A stretch of 19,916 bases of DNA from Alphaproteobacteria bacterium (GTDB lineage: Bacteria; Pseudomonadota; Alphaproteobacteria; Micropepsales; Micropepsaceae). Under the pieces are notes generated by a model, which saw only the letters and a list, made by a program, of their open reading frames with translations, was not told where the DNA came from and did not search any database. Made by a program: the position numbers and the translations under genes. The stretch is taken from assembly GCA_028869355.1 (NCBI GenBank), contig JAGWSK010000231.1, positions 1-19,916 of the forward strand, in the 5' to 3' direction. The first letter of the stretch is position 1; every line of letters begins with the position of its first letter. This document shows positions 7,627-15,410 of this stretch, piece after piece.

Positions 7627-8105
7627 TTCCGCGCCGTGGGCTTTTTGTCGAGCGGGACGCGAGTGGAACCGTTGAAGCTGCCGACGAACTTTTCCAGCAG
7701 GTCAAGAAAGGCGGTGCGTTCTTCGGCCGTGAACGGCGACAGCACGCGGGACTGGGCACGCTGCGCCGGCCCGGCGAGCTGTTCAAGCATGCGCGCGCCT
7801 GCGCGGGTCAGAACCAGTTCGCGCTTGCGGCGATCTCCGGTCGCGATACGACGCTTGACGAGCCCGGTCTGTTCGAGCTTGTCGAGCACCATTCCGGTCG
7901 TGGAACGATCGAGGCCGAGCAGCCTTGCGAGTGTGATCTGGTCGGTGCCCGGCCGGTGCTTCAGCACCATCAGGATCCCGTACTGGGTGTTGGTGGTGCC
8001 GAGCGCGCCGCTTTCCTCGAGAAACAGGGAGACCGCGATCTGCTGCGCCCGCCGGATCAAAAAGCCCGGACGGCGGTACAGCTCCTCAAGCGTGCTTTCC
8101 GCCAA
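7623..8105 (-). CDS. MarR-family transcriptional regulator
   Basis: This 160-residue winged-helix regulator is of normal MarR length. The N-terminal helix (PGFLIRRAQQIAVSLFLEE) forms the dimer interface with the C-terminal helix. The recognition region is DQITLARLLGLDRSTTGMVL (55-74), followed by KLEQTGLVKRR and the wing DRRKRELVLT with the family's DxR signature. MarR proteins commonly bind aromatic acids and release DNA, which fits the hydroxylase that overlaps its end. The only in-frame start seen is TTG at 8105, 12 bases after the preceding gene's stop; it is preceded by no strong Shine-Dalgarno sequence, so translation may depend on coupling. No matching operator was found near the block's start. 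Confidence 0.93.
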   Translation of the reverse strand: MAESTLEELYRRPGFLIRRAQQIAVSLFLEESGALGTTNTQYGILMVLKHRPGTDQITLARLLGLDRSTTGMVLDKLEQTGLVKRRIATGDRRKRELVLTRAGARMLEQLAGPAQRAQSRVLSPFTAEERTAFLDLLEKFVGSFNGSTRVPLDKKPTARK

Positions 8106-8117
8106 CCGCGTCGCCGT

Positions 8118-9044
8118 TTATTGCCACGCCCGGTTCGAGACGGTGTTCTCGTAAGTTGCCCCCGGCGGCACCAGACCCCAGCCCAGCGTCCACTGGTAAT
8201 TGTCATCAAAACGGTCGCGGGTATAGGGCTGCGGCGGCGCATTGAGAATCCGCCATAACTTCAACTCCTTCGGCCCGATGGCGCCGCCGGCTTCATCGAG
8301 AATGTAATGCGCGTATTTCCCGGGATCGCGGTTGATCGCCTCAGCCGCACGCGTCTCGGCCCGGAACATCTTCGCCAGCGTCGGGCCGTCGAGCTCGTCG
8401 CCTGCCGCCTCGCTGCGGGTGGAGCGGCTCTCGATCAGCACGCGCGCCCCTTTGGCTTCGGCCACGCTGATCCACGGCTCCTGCAGGCTCGCCGCCTTCA
8501 CCTTGCCCGCGCGCAGTGCGTCCAGCCGTTCGCGATGCGTGCCGGCATTGGTCCATTTGATATCGCTGCGCTTGAGAAAACCTTCCATCATCTTCAGCAT
8601 CGTGAAGTGCGAACCGTTGAACGGGCTGACGGCGATGGGCTCATTCTTGAGCTGCTCCGGTTCGTAGATGCCGGATTTTGGATCGGTGACAATCGCGAAG
8701 GACGACATGGCCGAGCCCAGAGCCACGATCTTCGCCGGCCGGTGTTTTTCTTCCAGATCGAGATTCGATTCGACGGCTCGCTTCATGATGCCCCATTCGC
8801 ACATGCGAAACTGGTCGCATTTGCCGCCGTCGTAGAGCGATTCCATGGTGCGCGAGAAGATATTGTCGCGCAGGGCCTGGTGATCCGAGCCGTGCTGGCC
8901 GGTGCCGGGCGTCTTCAGGATGGTGACATCGAGGCCCTCATCGCGGAAAAATCCTTCATCGCGCGCCACCAGCAAAGGCAGGTCATGGATCGCGTTCATC
9001 ATCGAGACAGTAACGGGCTGCAGCCTGTCCAGCGTTGCGCTCAT
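8118..9044 (-). CDS. leaderless NMT1/SsuA-fold (type 2 periplasmic-binding-fold) protein
   Basis: This 308-residue protein begins with a binding-protein-like core: VTVSMMNAIHDLPLLVARDEGFFRDEGLDV, the strand-helix pattern of NMT1/SsuA/TauA proteins. It later has IAVSPFNGSHFTMLKMMEGFL and RAGKVKAASLQEPWISVAEA, the usual second-lobe segments. It has no signal peptide: the fold starts about ten residues from the Met. GGAGGAG sits four bases before the ATG, so this start is well supported. No ABC permease or ATPase gene is adjacent. The same fold includes cytoplasmic enzymes such as 4,5-dihydroxyphthalate decarboxylase and yeast THI5. A Cys pair (KCDQFRMCEWG, Cys76 and Cys82) is unusual. An enzymatic or sensory role beside the UbiD gene is plausible but unproven. 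Confidence 0.8.
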   Translation of the reverse strand: MSATLDRLQPVTVSMMNAIHDLPLLVARDEGFFRDEGLDVTILKTPGTGQHGSDHQALRDNIFSRTMESLYDGGKCDQFRMCEWGIMKRAVESNLDLEEKHRPAKIVALGSAMSSFAIVTDPKSGIYEPEQLKNEPIAVSPFNGSHFTMLKMMEGFLKRSDIKWTNAGTHRERLDALRAGKVKAASLQEPWISVAEAKGARVLIESRSTRSEAAGDELDGPTLAKMFRAETRAAEAINRDPGKYAHYILDEAGGAIGPKELKLWRILNAPPQPYTRDRFDDNYQWTLGWGLVPPGATYENTVSNRAWQ

Positions 9045-9117
9045 GGGACTCCTCCATATGGCCGGGCGGGGGAAAATCGCAGATCGTCAGACGTCTGTCA
9101 AATTGGGCGTCCCGCCG

Positions 9118-9195
9118 GCCGCTTCCCTCGGGCGGAAATCGGCTTCGCCGATTTCTGATTCGCCCTCGGGGCCCCTGGCGGCGCTCAGGTTTCCC
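9118..9195. repeat. modular dispersed repeat with nested hairpin, copy A
   Basis: CCGCTTCCC (9119-9127) is followed by a perfect hairpin, arms GAAATCGGC (9135-9143) and GCCGATTTC (9147-9155) around TTC, extended by GGGCG/CGCCC. A 29-base module at 9167-9195 (starting CGGGGCCCCTGGCGGCG) then recurs at 17755-17783 with one difference. The other copy lacks the hairpin and keeps only three bases between the two conserved parts. The element lies in the 174-base gap between the ubiD-like stop and the NMT1-like start. Confidence 0.75.
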
Positions 9196-9218
9196 AAATA
9201 ATCCGAAGGATTGTTGGG

Positions 9219-10685
9219 TTAAGTGCGGAAGAGATGGGACCACTTTTTCATGACGTGGTCCTTAAGTTCCGGGCTCGACTCGGCGACCCGCGGAAAATCT
9301 CCGCGTCTCTCCCACGGCCGGCAGGCATCGATCACGGCGCGATTGCTCTGGTAGGGCGGTTCGGTGAGCAGCGGATCGAGCGGCGTGCTCCACAGTTTGT
9401 GGATGATCTCGATGTTTTCGGCGGGATCGCAGCGCGTGGACATCGCCCAGATCACGTCGTGGATGCTCGAGGGATCGATGTCCTCGTCGACGACGACAAC
9501 AAACCGGCCGGCATAGACGCCGGAACGGCAGGTGGCGGCGAGGGTGCCGGCCTGCCGTGCGTGTCCTGCGTACATCTGCCGGATGGAGACGACATTGAAC
9601 AGGCGTCCGGCGCCCGCCTCGTGATTCCACACGCCCGCAATGCCCGGAATGCCGGCTTTTTCCATCTCGTCCCAGATCATGGCCGCCTTCACAACCGCGC
9701 GTGCGAGCGTGAAGTTCGATGGCGGACGCGACGGAATGGCGAGGGTGATGATCGGATCGTTGCGATGATAGACGCGCCGGATCCTGATCACCGGCTGTTC
9801 GCTGGCTTCACTCGCGTAATAGCCCATGAACTCGCCGAACGGACCTTCGAGTTTCAGATGGTCGCCGCACATTTCGCCTTCGAGCACGATCTCCGCACCG
9901 GCGGGCATGGGCAATTTGTGCAGTTCGCTCAGCACGACTTCGACCGCGCGTCCGCGCTGGCCGCCGGCATAATCGAGTTCCGAAACGGCGAGCGGCAATT
10001 CCGCATTGCTGCACAGAAAAAGAATCGGATCCTGTCCGCAGGAGATCAGAACCGGGCAGGGCTTGCTGCGCGCGAAATATTTCTCCCGGATCAGACGGCC
10101 GTGCTTGCCGGGAGAAATCCACACGCCGACTTCGTTTTTGGCGTGGGCCACGATCCGGTAGGTTCCGACATTGATCCAGTCGCTGTCGGGATCGCGCATG
10201 ATCACAAGATCTTCGGTTCCGATATAGCGGCCGCCGTCATGCTCGTGCACGAACGGAATCGGAAATTTGAAGATGTCCACCTCATCGTCGCGCTGGATGT
10301 TTTCCAGGATCGGGCCGGTGGAGACGATCTTCGGCGGGATGAGCCCGGGCGTTTTGGCCATGCGCGCCTTGAAGCTCGTGACGATATCGATCTTCTTTTC
10401 GGGTGTCGGCAGGCCATAAATATGCGCGAGCCGGCGGAATGAATTGGACGCGCCCGAGAGAATCCGGAAACCGGCGGGAAAGTCCTTGATGCGGTCAAAC
10501 AGAAGCGCCGGCTCTTCGCCGGGAAAGCGCATTGTGAGGGTTTCGGCAAGTGCGGCGATCTCGAGATGGGGATCGGCGTTTTCAACGCGCGCGACTTCCC
10601 GCATCGCCTCGAAATCGCGCAGGAGGTCGCGCAGGTCTTCGTGCGCGACCTGATGCTGCGATGGGACCGCTGCTGCTTTAGTCAA
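9219..10685 (-). CDS. UbiD-family (prenylated-FMN) decarboxylase
   Basis: This 488-residue protein matches the UbiD family of reversible (hetero)aromatic and acrylic acid decarboxylases in length and motifs. NVGTYR (172-177) supplies the Arg of the E-R-D/E catalytic network, and EGPFGEFMGYY carries the two acidic residues Glu280 and Glu285 corresponding to those of fungal Fdc1. The family needs prFMN made by UbiX, and no ubiX gene is in the window, so the cofactor must come from elsewhere. The TTG start at 10685 has AGGTG six bases before it, overlapping the dehydrogenase stop region; the gap to that gene is 5 bases. It is probably a catabolic decarboxylase rather than a ubiquinone enzyme, given its neighbours (inference). 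Confidence 0.93.
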   Translation of the reverse strand: MTKAAAVPSQHQVAHEDLRDLLRDFEAMREVARVENADPHLEIAALAETLTMRFPGEEPALLFDRIKDFPAGFRILSGASNSFRRLAHIYGLPTPEKKIDIVTSFKARMAKTPGLIPPKIVSTGPILENIQRDDEVDIFKFPIPFVHEHDGGRYIGTEDLVIMRDPDSDWINVGTYRIVAHAKNEVGVWISPGKHGRLIREKYFARSKPCPVLISCGQDPILFLCSNAELPLAVSELDYAGGQRGRAVEVVLSELHKLPMPAGAEIVLEGEMCGDHLKLEGPFGEFMGYYASEASEQPVIRIRRVYHRNDPIITLAIPSRPPSNFTLARAVVKAAMIWDEMEKAGIPGIAGVWNHEAGAGRLFNVVSIRQMYAGHARQAGTLAATCRSGVYAGRFVVVVDEDIDPSSIHDVIWAMSTRCDPAENIEIIHKLWSTPLDPLLTEPPYQSNRAVIDACRPWERRGDFPRVAESSPELKDHVMKKWSHLFRT

Positions 10686-10690
10686 TCAGT

Positions 10691-11680
10691 TCACCTGGCG
10701 AGGGCATCGGGATTGGCGACGTTCGTCGGATGGCCGTCAAGAAAGGCGAGAATGTTGCCGATCGCGCGGGTATAAAAGTCGCCCAGGCCTTCCACGGTTG
10801 TGAAACCGACATGCGGCGTCAGTACGGTGTTCGGCAGATCGCGGAACGGGTTATCGGGCGGGAGCGGTTCGGTATCATAGACGTCCAGCGCGGCGAAGAT
10901 GCGTCCTTCGCGCAATGCGCCGATCAGCGCCTTTTCATCGACAATCGGACCGCGCGAGGTATTGACCAGGATTGCGCCCTTTTTCATGCGCTTGAGTTCG
11001 GCGGCGCCGACAAGGCCGCGCGAGCGCGGGCCGAGGACGAGATGGATGGTCACCGCATCGGCCTGAGCGAACAGCTCATCCTTCTCGACGTGTTCCGCAC
11101 CGGCGGCTCTGGCCTTTTCGGGCGTCAGATTCGGACTCCATGCGATGATCTTCATTCCGATCGCCTGGGCATAACGCGCCATATAAATCCCGATGCGGCC
11201 GAGACCGACGATTCCAAGCGTGCGGCCTTCGAGATTGATTCCCGGCGGGATGCCCTCCTGGAATTTTCCGGCCCGGATTGCAGCGTCGCCAGCGGGAATT
11301 TTGCGCGCCGCGGCGAGCAGCAATGCGAGGCTCATTTCAGCCGCGGGCGCGGGCGAATGGCCGCCGGTCGTGAATGTGCAGATGATGCCACGCCTGGTGC
11401 ACGCTTCCTGGTCGACATTGGGCGCCCGCGTGCCGGTGAGCGACAGCATTTTCAGCCGCGGCAGGTGGTCGATGAGGGAAGCGGAAAAACGTGAACGCTC
11501 GCGCGTCAGCAGCAAAATGTCGAAATCCTTGAGATCGCGGACTGCGTCCTGCTCGGCATCGGCACCGTAATGACGATGGATGAATTTGATCTCAGCGCGC
11601 GCCGCGAGGTTTGACCAGTCGGCGACCTGATGCGCCGCCCGCTGCCAATCATCGATCACGGCGACCCGAATGGCCGTCAT
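10691..11680 (-). CDS. D-2-hydroxyacid dehydrogenase family oxidoreductase
   Basis: This 329-residue NAD(P)-dependent enzyme interconverts 2-oxo and D-2-hydroxy acids. The dinucleotide fold is GIVGLGRIG (GLGRIG at 159-164). Catalytic residues are Arg243 in NTSRGPIVDE, Glu271 in ALDVYDTEPLP and His290 in LTPHVGFTT. The strand that normally ends in an Asp for NAD reads IIAWSPNLT, with no acidic residue, which may favour NADP(H). The ATG at 11680 is chosen because AGGAG lies seven bases upstream; a GTG two codons earlier would sit one base from it. It is the first gene of the minus-strand block, 5 bases from the decarboxylase gene, so it probably acts on a metabolite of the same pathway. Confidence 0.92.
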   Translation of the reverse strand: MTAIRVAVIDDWQRAAHQVADWSNLAARAEIKFIHRHYGADAEQDAVRDLKDFDILLLTRERSRFSASLIDHLPRLKMLSLTGTRAPNVDQEACTRRGIICTFTTGGHSPAPAAEMSLALLLAAARKIPAGDAAIRAGKFQEGIPPGINLEGRTLGIVGLGRIGIYMARYAQAIGMKIIAWSPNLTPEKARAAGAEHVEKDELFAQADAVTIHLVLGPRSRGLVGAAELKRMKKGAILVNTSRGPIVDEKALIGALREGRIFAALDVYDTEPLPPDNPFRDLPNTVLTPHVGFTTVEGLGDFYTRAIGNILAFLDGHPTNVANPDALAR

Positions 11681-11687
11681 CTTCACA

Positions 11688-11692
11688 CTCCT
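11688..11692 (-). promoter_or_regulatory. ribosome-binding site AGGAG that fixes the dehydrogenase start
   Basis: AGGAG on the minus strand is followed by TGTGAAG and then ATG at 11680, a seven-base spacer. The alternative GTG at 11686 would leave a one-base spacer, too short for normal initiation. This marks the 5' end of the first gene in the minus-strand block. Confidence 0.7.
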
Positions 11693-11740
11693 GACCTTGA
11701 ATATCGAAAGAGCGGTTTAATGTTTCTGCGCTTGGAATTC

Positions 11741-11790
11741 CACCAGCCTTCGCCCGGATCGCGCTTTGCGCGTCCGGGGGAAGGCTGGTG
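11741..11790. repeat. 50-base near-perfect hairpin in the divergent intergenic region
   Basis: The left arm begins CACCAGCCTTCGCCCGGA and the right arm ends TCCGGGGGAAGGCTGGTG, closing over a GCGC-TTT-GCGC core; only one or two positions mismatch. It lies between divergent genes (11680 on - and 11855 on +), where promoters are expected, so it is not an ordinary terminator of either. It resembles REP/intergenic palindromes in composition. No run of T residues follows it on either strand. Confidence 0.7.
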
Positions 11791-11854
11791 AACGCGGCGA
11801 TGGATGGACTTGCCAGCCATTCAGGAAACTGACAGACCCACACGATAGAATGGA

Positions 11855-12499
11855 ATGATTCAGGGATGCGAGGTTTCAGTGGTCCGGCCGGTCGTGGATT
11901 TGGAGGCATTGCGTCGCGCGGACGTGCAGCGCGATCCCTTTCCCTACCTGACGGTGCCGAATTTCATCCGCGCTGAAGCCTTCGAGGAGGTCAGCGCGGG
12001 ATTCCCCCAGGTTGCGCATCCCGGCAGTTTTCCGCTCACGGCGCTTAAGTACGGCGCCGGGTTTTCGGCTCTGGCGCAGGATCTGGAATCGCCAGAGCTG
12101 GGCAAAATTGTAAGTGAAAAGCTCAATGTCGCTTTAGAATCACGTCCGACAATGATCACTGTCCGGGGCCAAAGCAGCGATGTCATTGACGGCAAGATCC
12201 ATACCGACAGCCGGACCAAGCTGGTGACGGCACTCATTTATATGAACGACAATTGGGAAAGCGACAGAGGCAGGCTGCGCCTGCTGCGTTCGCGCGACGA
12301 TCTCGACGATGTGCTGACGGAGGTCCCGCCGGAGAAAGGCGCATTGTTGCTGTTCAGGAATGAGCCCAATGCCTGGCACGGCTATGAGCCATTTTCCGGC
12401 CCGCGACGGGTGGTGCAGCTGAATTGGGTCACGAGCAAGTTCGTCGTCCGGCGTGAACAATTCCGCCACCGCGTCAGCGCATTTTTCAAGGATCGCTGA
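11855..12499 (+). CDS. Fe(II)/2-oxoglutarate-dependent oxygenase family protein
   Basis: This 214-residue double-stranded beta-helix protein has the iron ligands His116 and Asp118 in KIHTDSRTKLVTALIYMND and His175 in NEPNAWHGYEPF. Arg184/Arg185 in GPRRVVQLNWV is the candidate 2-oxoglutarate anchor. RGRLRLLRS and PPEKGALLLF are typical family strands. Such enzymes hydroxylate small molecules, proteins, lipids or sugars using O2 and 2-oxoglutarate. There is no signal peptide, so it is cytoplasmic. The ATG at 11855 is weakly supported (GAATGG just upstream), and a GTG about nine codons in is possible. The next gene begins 4 bases after the stop, and two more follow closely, so it probably heads a four-gene operon. 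Substrate unknown. Confidence 0.85.
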   Translation: MIQGCEVSVVRPVVDLEALRRADVQRDPFPYLTVPNFIRAEAFEEVSAGFPQVAHPGSFPLTALKYGAGFSALAQDLESPELGKIVSEKLNVALESRPTMITVRGQSSDVIDGKIHTDSRTKLVTALIYMNDNWESDRGRLRLLRSRDDLDDVLTEVPPEKGALLLFRNEPNAWHGYEPFSGPRRVVQLNWVTSKFVVRREQFRHRVSAFFKDR

Positions 12500-12503
12500 G
12501 CGA

Positions 12504-14399
12504 ATGGCGCTACCGATCGAGACGTTCAGCAATGTCGCGGGCGGCAACGCATTCTACAAAGCCATCACGCATCCGCTGGCGGTCAAGCCGGCGCGCGAAC
12601 TCGTTGCCAGACTTGAGGCTTGCGAATCGGTTGCACTGTACGATCCGCATGAGCTGCTGGCGGGATTCGATGCTTTCTTTGCGCTTGACCAGGTCAGGAT
12701 CGCGGGCGTGTTCGTCCAAAACGCGGAACGTGCGGGCAGCAAATTCCGCGGCCACGCGGCACGGCCGGTCACCGAGTTGAGTCAGATCGCGGCGGCGACT
12801 GTGTTGGTCGCCGACTTCGACACGAAGCAGACCGAATTCCACCTGCGCCGGTTCGCGGACCGCGCCGAAATCCTGTCCTTCGATTCGCTGCGGCTGCCGG
12901 ACCACATGCTGACGAGCCGTACGCGCTATCTCGCCAATCTGAATTTCGCCACCAATTTCGCATTTTTCCGTGACGCGGACGGGCATCATACCCGCCTGAC
13001 CACGGTGAATTACTGGGCCGGTTACGGCGGCAAACCGGAAGCCATCCATTTCATCCTGTTCGCCGAACATGGTGAAGTGATCGCGGAATGGGCGGCCGCA
13101 ATGCCTGCCGCGAACGGCTCGATCGTCGTGGACAGTGCCGAGATTCGCAAGCGGTTCGATCTGCCGTCTTTCACCGGCCAATTGTTCATGCATGTCGTGG
13201 GCGCCGCCGGCCACGACATCGTGAAATATGCTCTCGATACGTATGGCGACAGTGCCGCAATCCTCTCGTGCACGCACGACGCCAATTCCTGGCCCGCCGA
13301 TTTGTATGCGGGTTTGCCTGCGCCCGGCGCGGGCGAGGAGGTCGTGCTCTGGGTGCAGAACTCGCATCCGACGCCGATCGGCCGCGGCGAAATCGGTTTG
13401 AATCTGATGGGCGATGACCGCATTGCGTGGCTTGACCGCGAGATTTCGCCTTTCGCGACCTATCGGCTGAGCGTCGCAGAATTACTGCCGCACGCCCGAT
13501 GGCCGCAGCAAATTGAGATTCGCGCCGGCAAGCATTTCGTCCGTCCACGGTATGAAGTCGTCACCGGCACGCGCCGGCGCATTGCTCATCCCAATGTCGA
13601 GCGGACGGACCTGCGCCCGGATGCCAATCTGCCCCGGTTTGCAGCGGTGCTCGGCAAGGGTTTTATCCTGCCCGCGCCGGTGATGCCGCTCGGCCGCTTT
13701 GCCAGCGCAATCCTTCCGACGCCGATGTCGACCTGCCAAGACAGCCTGCCGGTGAAGTTTGCGATCTACGATCCGGAAGGCGAACAGGCGGTGGAATTCA
13801 GCTTCGGAGACATCAAACGCCGGGAATCAGTCGCGAGAACCGCAAATGAGTTTCTGAACGGACATATCCGTGGCGGCTATGGCCACATGGAGCTCAGCTA
13901 TGATTTCGATGCCGGCGCAGAAGCCGATGGGTGGCTGCATGCGCTGTTCCGCTTCGAGGACCTGAAAACCGGGCACGTGGCCGAAACCAGCTTTGGTGCT
14001 CACGTATTCAACACACTCGTGACATACAAAGGCGAACCGCAGTCTTACAAGGGCCCGCCGCCGGGTGTATCGACGCGTTTGTTCCTGCGCATTGGCGCAG
14101 GACGCGCCCAGAGCTTTTGTCACCTGATTTATCCGGCGTCACTGCCATGGCATGCGAAATCCAACACCGATCTCATATTGATGTCCGGCGAAGGCAATGA
14201 GATTGCCCGCCACAATGTGCAGATTGCCTGCGGCGGCTCGTTGCTGTGGTATTTCCATGAAATGTTCAGCGAAAGTGAACGGCGCGAAGCGGGCGACGCC
14301 TGCTATGTCGTTGTGCGCGATTCCACCTGCCGGTTGTTCGGCTATCACGGACTGACGACAGACCAGGCATTCAGCCTGGATCACATGTTCGGATTCTGA
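12504..14399 (+). CDS. large protein of unknown function, Rossmann-like start with beta-rich remainder
   Basis: I do not recognise this 631-residue protein. Residues 38-130 alternate strands and helices (SVALYDPHELLAGF; IAGVFVQNAERAGSKFRG; ATVLVADFD), like the small Rossmann modules attached to sugar and C-methyltransferase enzymes. From about 160 the protein is beta-rich, with possible repeated sandwich domains: NYWAGYGGKPEAIHFILFAEHG, EEVVLWVQNSHPTPIGRGE and LPVKFAIYDPEGEQAVEFSFG. It has no signal peptide or membrane segment. The ATG at 12504 is chosen because AAGGA lies ten bases upstream and the upstream gene ends 4 bases before it; longer frames overlap that gene. Packing between the oxygenase and ELM1 genes suggests a shared process. 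Codon use matches the neighbours, so it is clearly coding. Confidence 0.88.
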   Translation: MALPIETFSNVAGGNAFYKAITHPLAVKPARELVARLEACESVALYDPHELLAGFDAFFALDQVRIAGVFVQNAERAGSKFRGHAARPVTELSQIAAATVLVADFDTKQTEFHLRRFADRAEILSFDSLRLPDHMLTSRTRYLANLNFATNFAFFRDADGHHTRLTTVNYWAGYGGKPEAIHFILFAEHGEVIAEWAAAMPAANGSIVVDSAEIRKRFDLPSFTGQLFMHVVGAAGHDIVKYALDTYGDSAAILSCTHDANSWPADLYAGLPAPGAGEEVVLWVQNSHPTPIGRGEIGLNLMGDDRIAWLDREISPFATYRLSVAELLPHARWPQQIEIRAGKHFVRPRYEVVTGTRRRIAHPNVERTDLRPDANLPRFAAVLGKGFILPAPVMPLGRFASAILPTPMSTCQDSLPVKFAIYDPEGEQAVEFSFGDIKRRESVARTANEFLNGHIRGGYGHMELSYDFDAGAEADGWLHALFRFEDLKTGHVAETSFGAHVFNTLVTYKGEPQSYKGPPPGVSTRLFLRIGAGRAQSFCHLIYPASLPWHAKSNTDLILMSGEGNEIARHNVQIACGGSLLWYFHEMFSESERREAGDACYVVVRDSTCRLFGYHGLTTDQAFSLDHMFGF

Positions 14400-14406
14400 G
14401 GCGCCA

Positions 14407-15393
14407 TTGCTCTCGTGCTGGGTGGTGACCGACGGCAAAGCGGGCATGGAAAGCCAATGCCTTGGTCTCGCCGAGGCTCTCGGCCTGGAACCGGTCGTGA
14501 AGCGCGTCACTTTGCGGAAGTTTTGGCGCGCTGTGACGCCTTATGTCCGGTTTGGCGGGCGCGCACAGTTCGCCGCCCACAGCGATGCGCTGGCACCGCC
14601 CTGGCCGGATATTCTCATTGCCTCTGGCCGGCAAAGCGTGGCGGCAGCGCTTTGGGTGAAAAAGCGCTCAGGGGGCAGAGCAATTGCCGTCCAGGTGCAG
14701 AATCCCGGAATTGCATGGCGGCAGTTCGATTTGATCATCGCGCCCGAGCATGACAGCCTGACCGGCCCGAACGTCATTTCCACGCGCGGGGCGCTGCATC
14801 GCGTGACGCCGGCGACGCTCGCGCGCAGCGGCGCACGATGGTCGGCGCGATTTTCCCATTTGCCACGGCCCTACATTGCCGTGCTGATTGGCGGCACAAA
14901 TCCGGTTTATCGTCTTGGTACGGAAGAGGCATCCGGATTGGCAGCGAAACTGAGGGCATGCGCGACGAATCCTGGCGGCAGTCTCCTGATCACTCCATCG
15001 CGGCGCACCGGACGGGATGCCATTGCCGCGCTTGCCGCGGGCGTCCGGGACGTGCCGTTTTTTTTGTGGGACATGCAAGGCGAGAATCCCTATTTCGCGC
15101 TGCTCGCATTGGCCGATTACATCGTGGTGACCTGCGACTCGGTCAATATGATCTCCGAAGCGGCGGGTACGGGAAAGCCGGTTTATGTCGAGATGCTGCC
15201 CGGCGGATCGGAGAAGTCGTCGGGGTTCCTTGATCGCTTGCGCGAAGACGGAATCATCCGCAATTTCTCAGGCGCGCTCGCGCCTTACCGTTATCCGCCG
15301 CTGGACGACATGACGAGAGTTGTTGAGCGTGTCCGAAGCCTCATTGGCGCCCGGAAACCACCTGACGCAGATTCCGTTTCCACTGTTTCGTAA
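14407..15393 (+). CDS. ELM1-family (DUF1022, GT-B-like) protein
   Basis: This 328-residue protein matches the family named after plant ELM1, a mitochondrial fission factor; bacterial members have no established role. Signature segments are VVTDGKAGMESQCLGLAEAL at the N-terminus, WPDILIASGRQSVAAAL, VQVQNPGIAWRQFDLIIAPEHD, AVLIGGTNPVYRL, FFLWDMQGENPYFALLALAD and VTCDSVNMISEAAGTGKPVYVE. The last resembles the nucleotide-sugar-binding region of GT-B glycosyltransferases, so sugar transfer is a reasonable hypothesis. The TTG start at 14407 follows GAGG by six bases; no better in-frame start was found. An eight-T run (15058-15065) is read through without loss of frame. The gaps are 7 bases to the preceding gene and 17 to the next. 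Confidence 0.88.
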   Translation: MLSCWVVTDGKAGMESQCLGLAEALGLEPVVKRVTLRKFWRAVTPYVRFGGRAQFAAHSDALAPPWPDILIASGRQSVAAALWVKKRSGGRAIAVQVQNPGIAWRQFDLIIAPEHDSLTGPNVISTRGALHRVTPATLARSGARWSARFSHLPRPYIAVLIGGTNPVYRLGTEEASGLAAKLRACATNPGGSLLITPSRRTGRDAIAALAAGVRDVPFFLWDMQGENPYFALLALADYIVVTCDSVNMISEAAGTGKPVYVEMLPGGSEKSSGFLDRLREDGIIRNFSGALAPYRYPPLDDMTRVVERVRSLIGARKPPDADSVSTVS

Positions 15394-15410
15394 AGGCCTA
15401 TCGCTGAGCC

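Noticed and set aside
4130..9200. CRISPR array suggested by repeated palindromes
   Set aside because: The palindromes are not regularly spaced, differ in sequence, lie in separate intergenic gaps and have no cas genes nearby.
9234..10442. 402-codon open frame on the + strand opposite the UbiD-family gene
   Set aside because: Complement of a conserved gene with catalytic motifs intact; the frame is open only because of high GC at third positions.
12510..13367. 285-codon minus-strand frame inside the 631-residue gene
   Set aside because: The + frame shows normal protein-like composition, a good ribosome-binding site and operon spacing; the minus frame does not.
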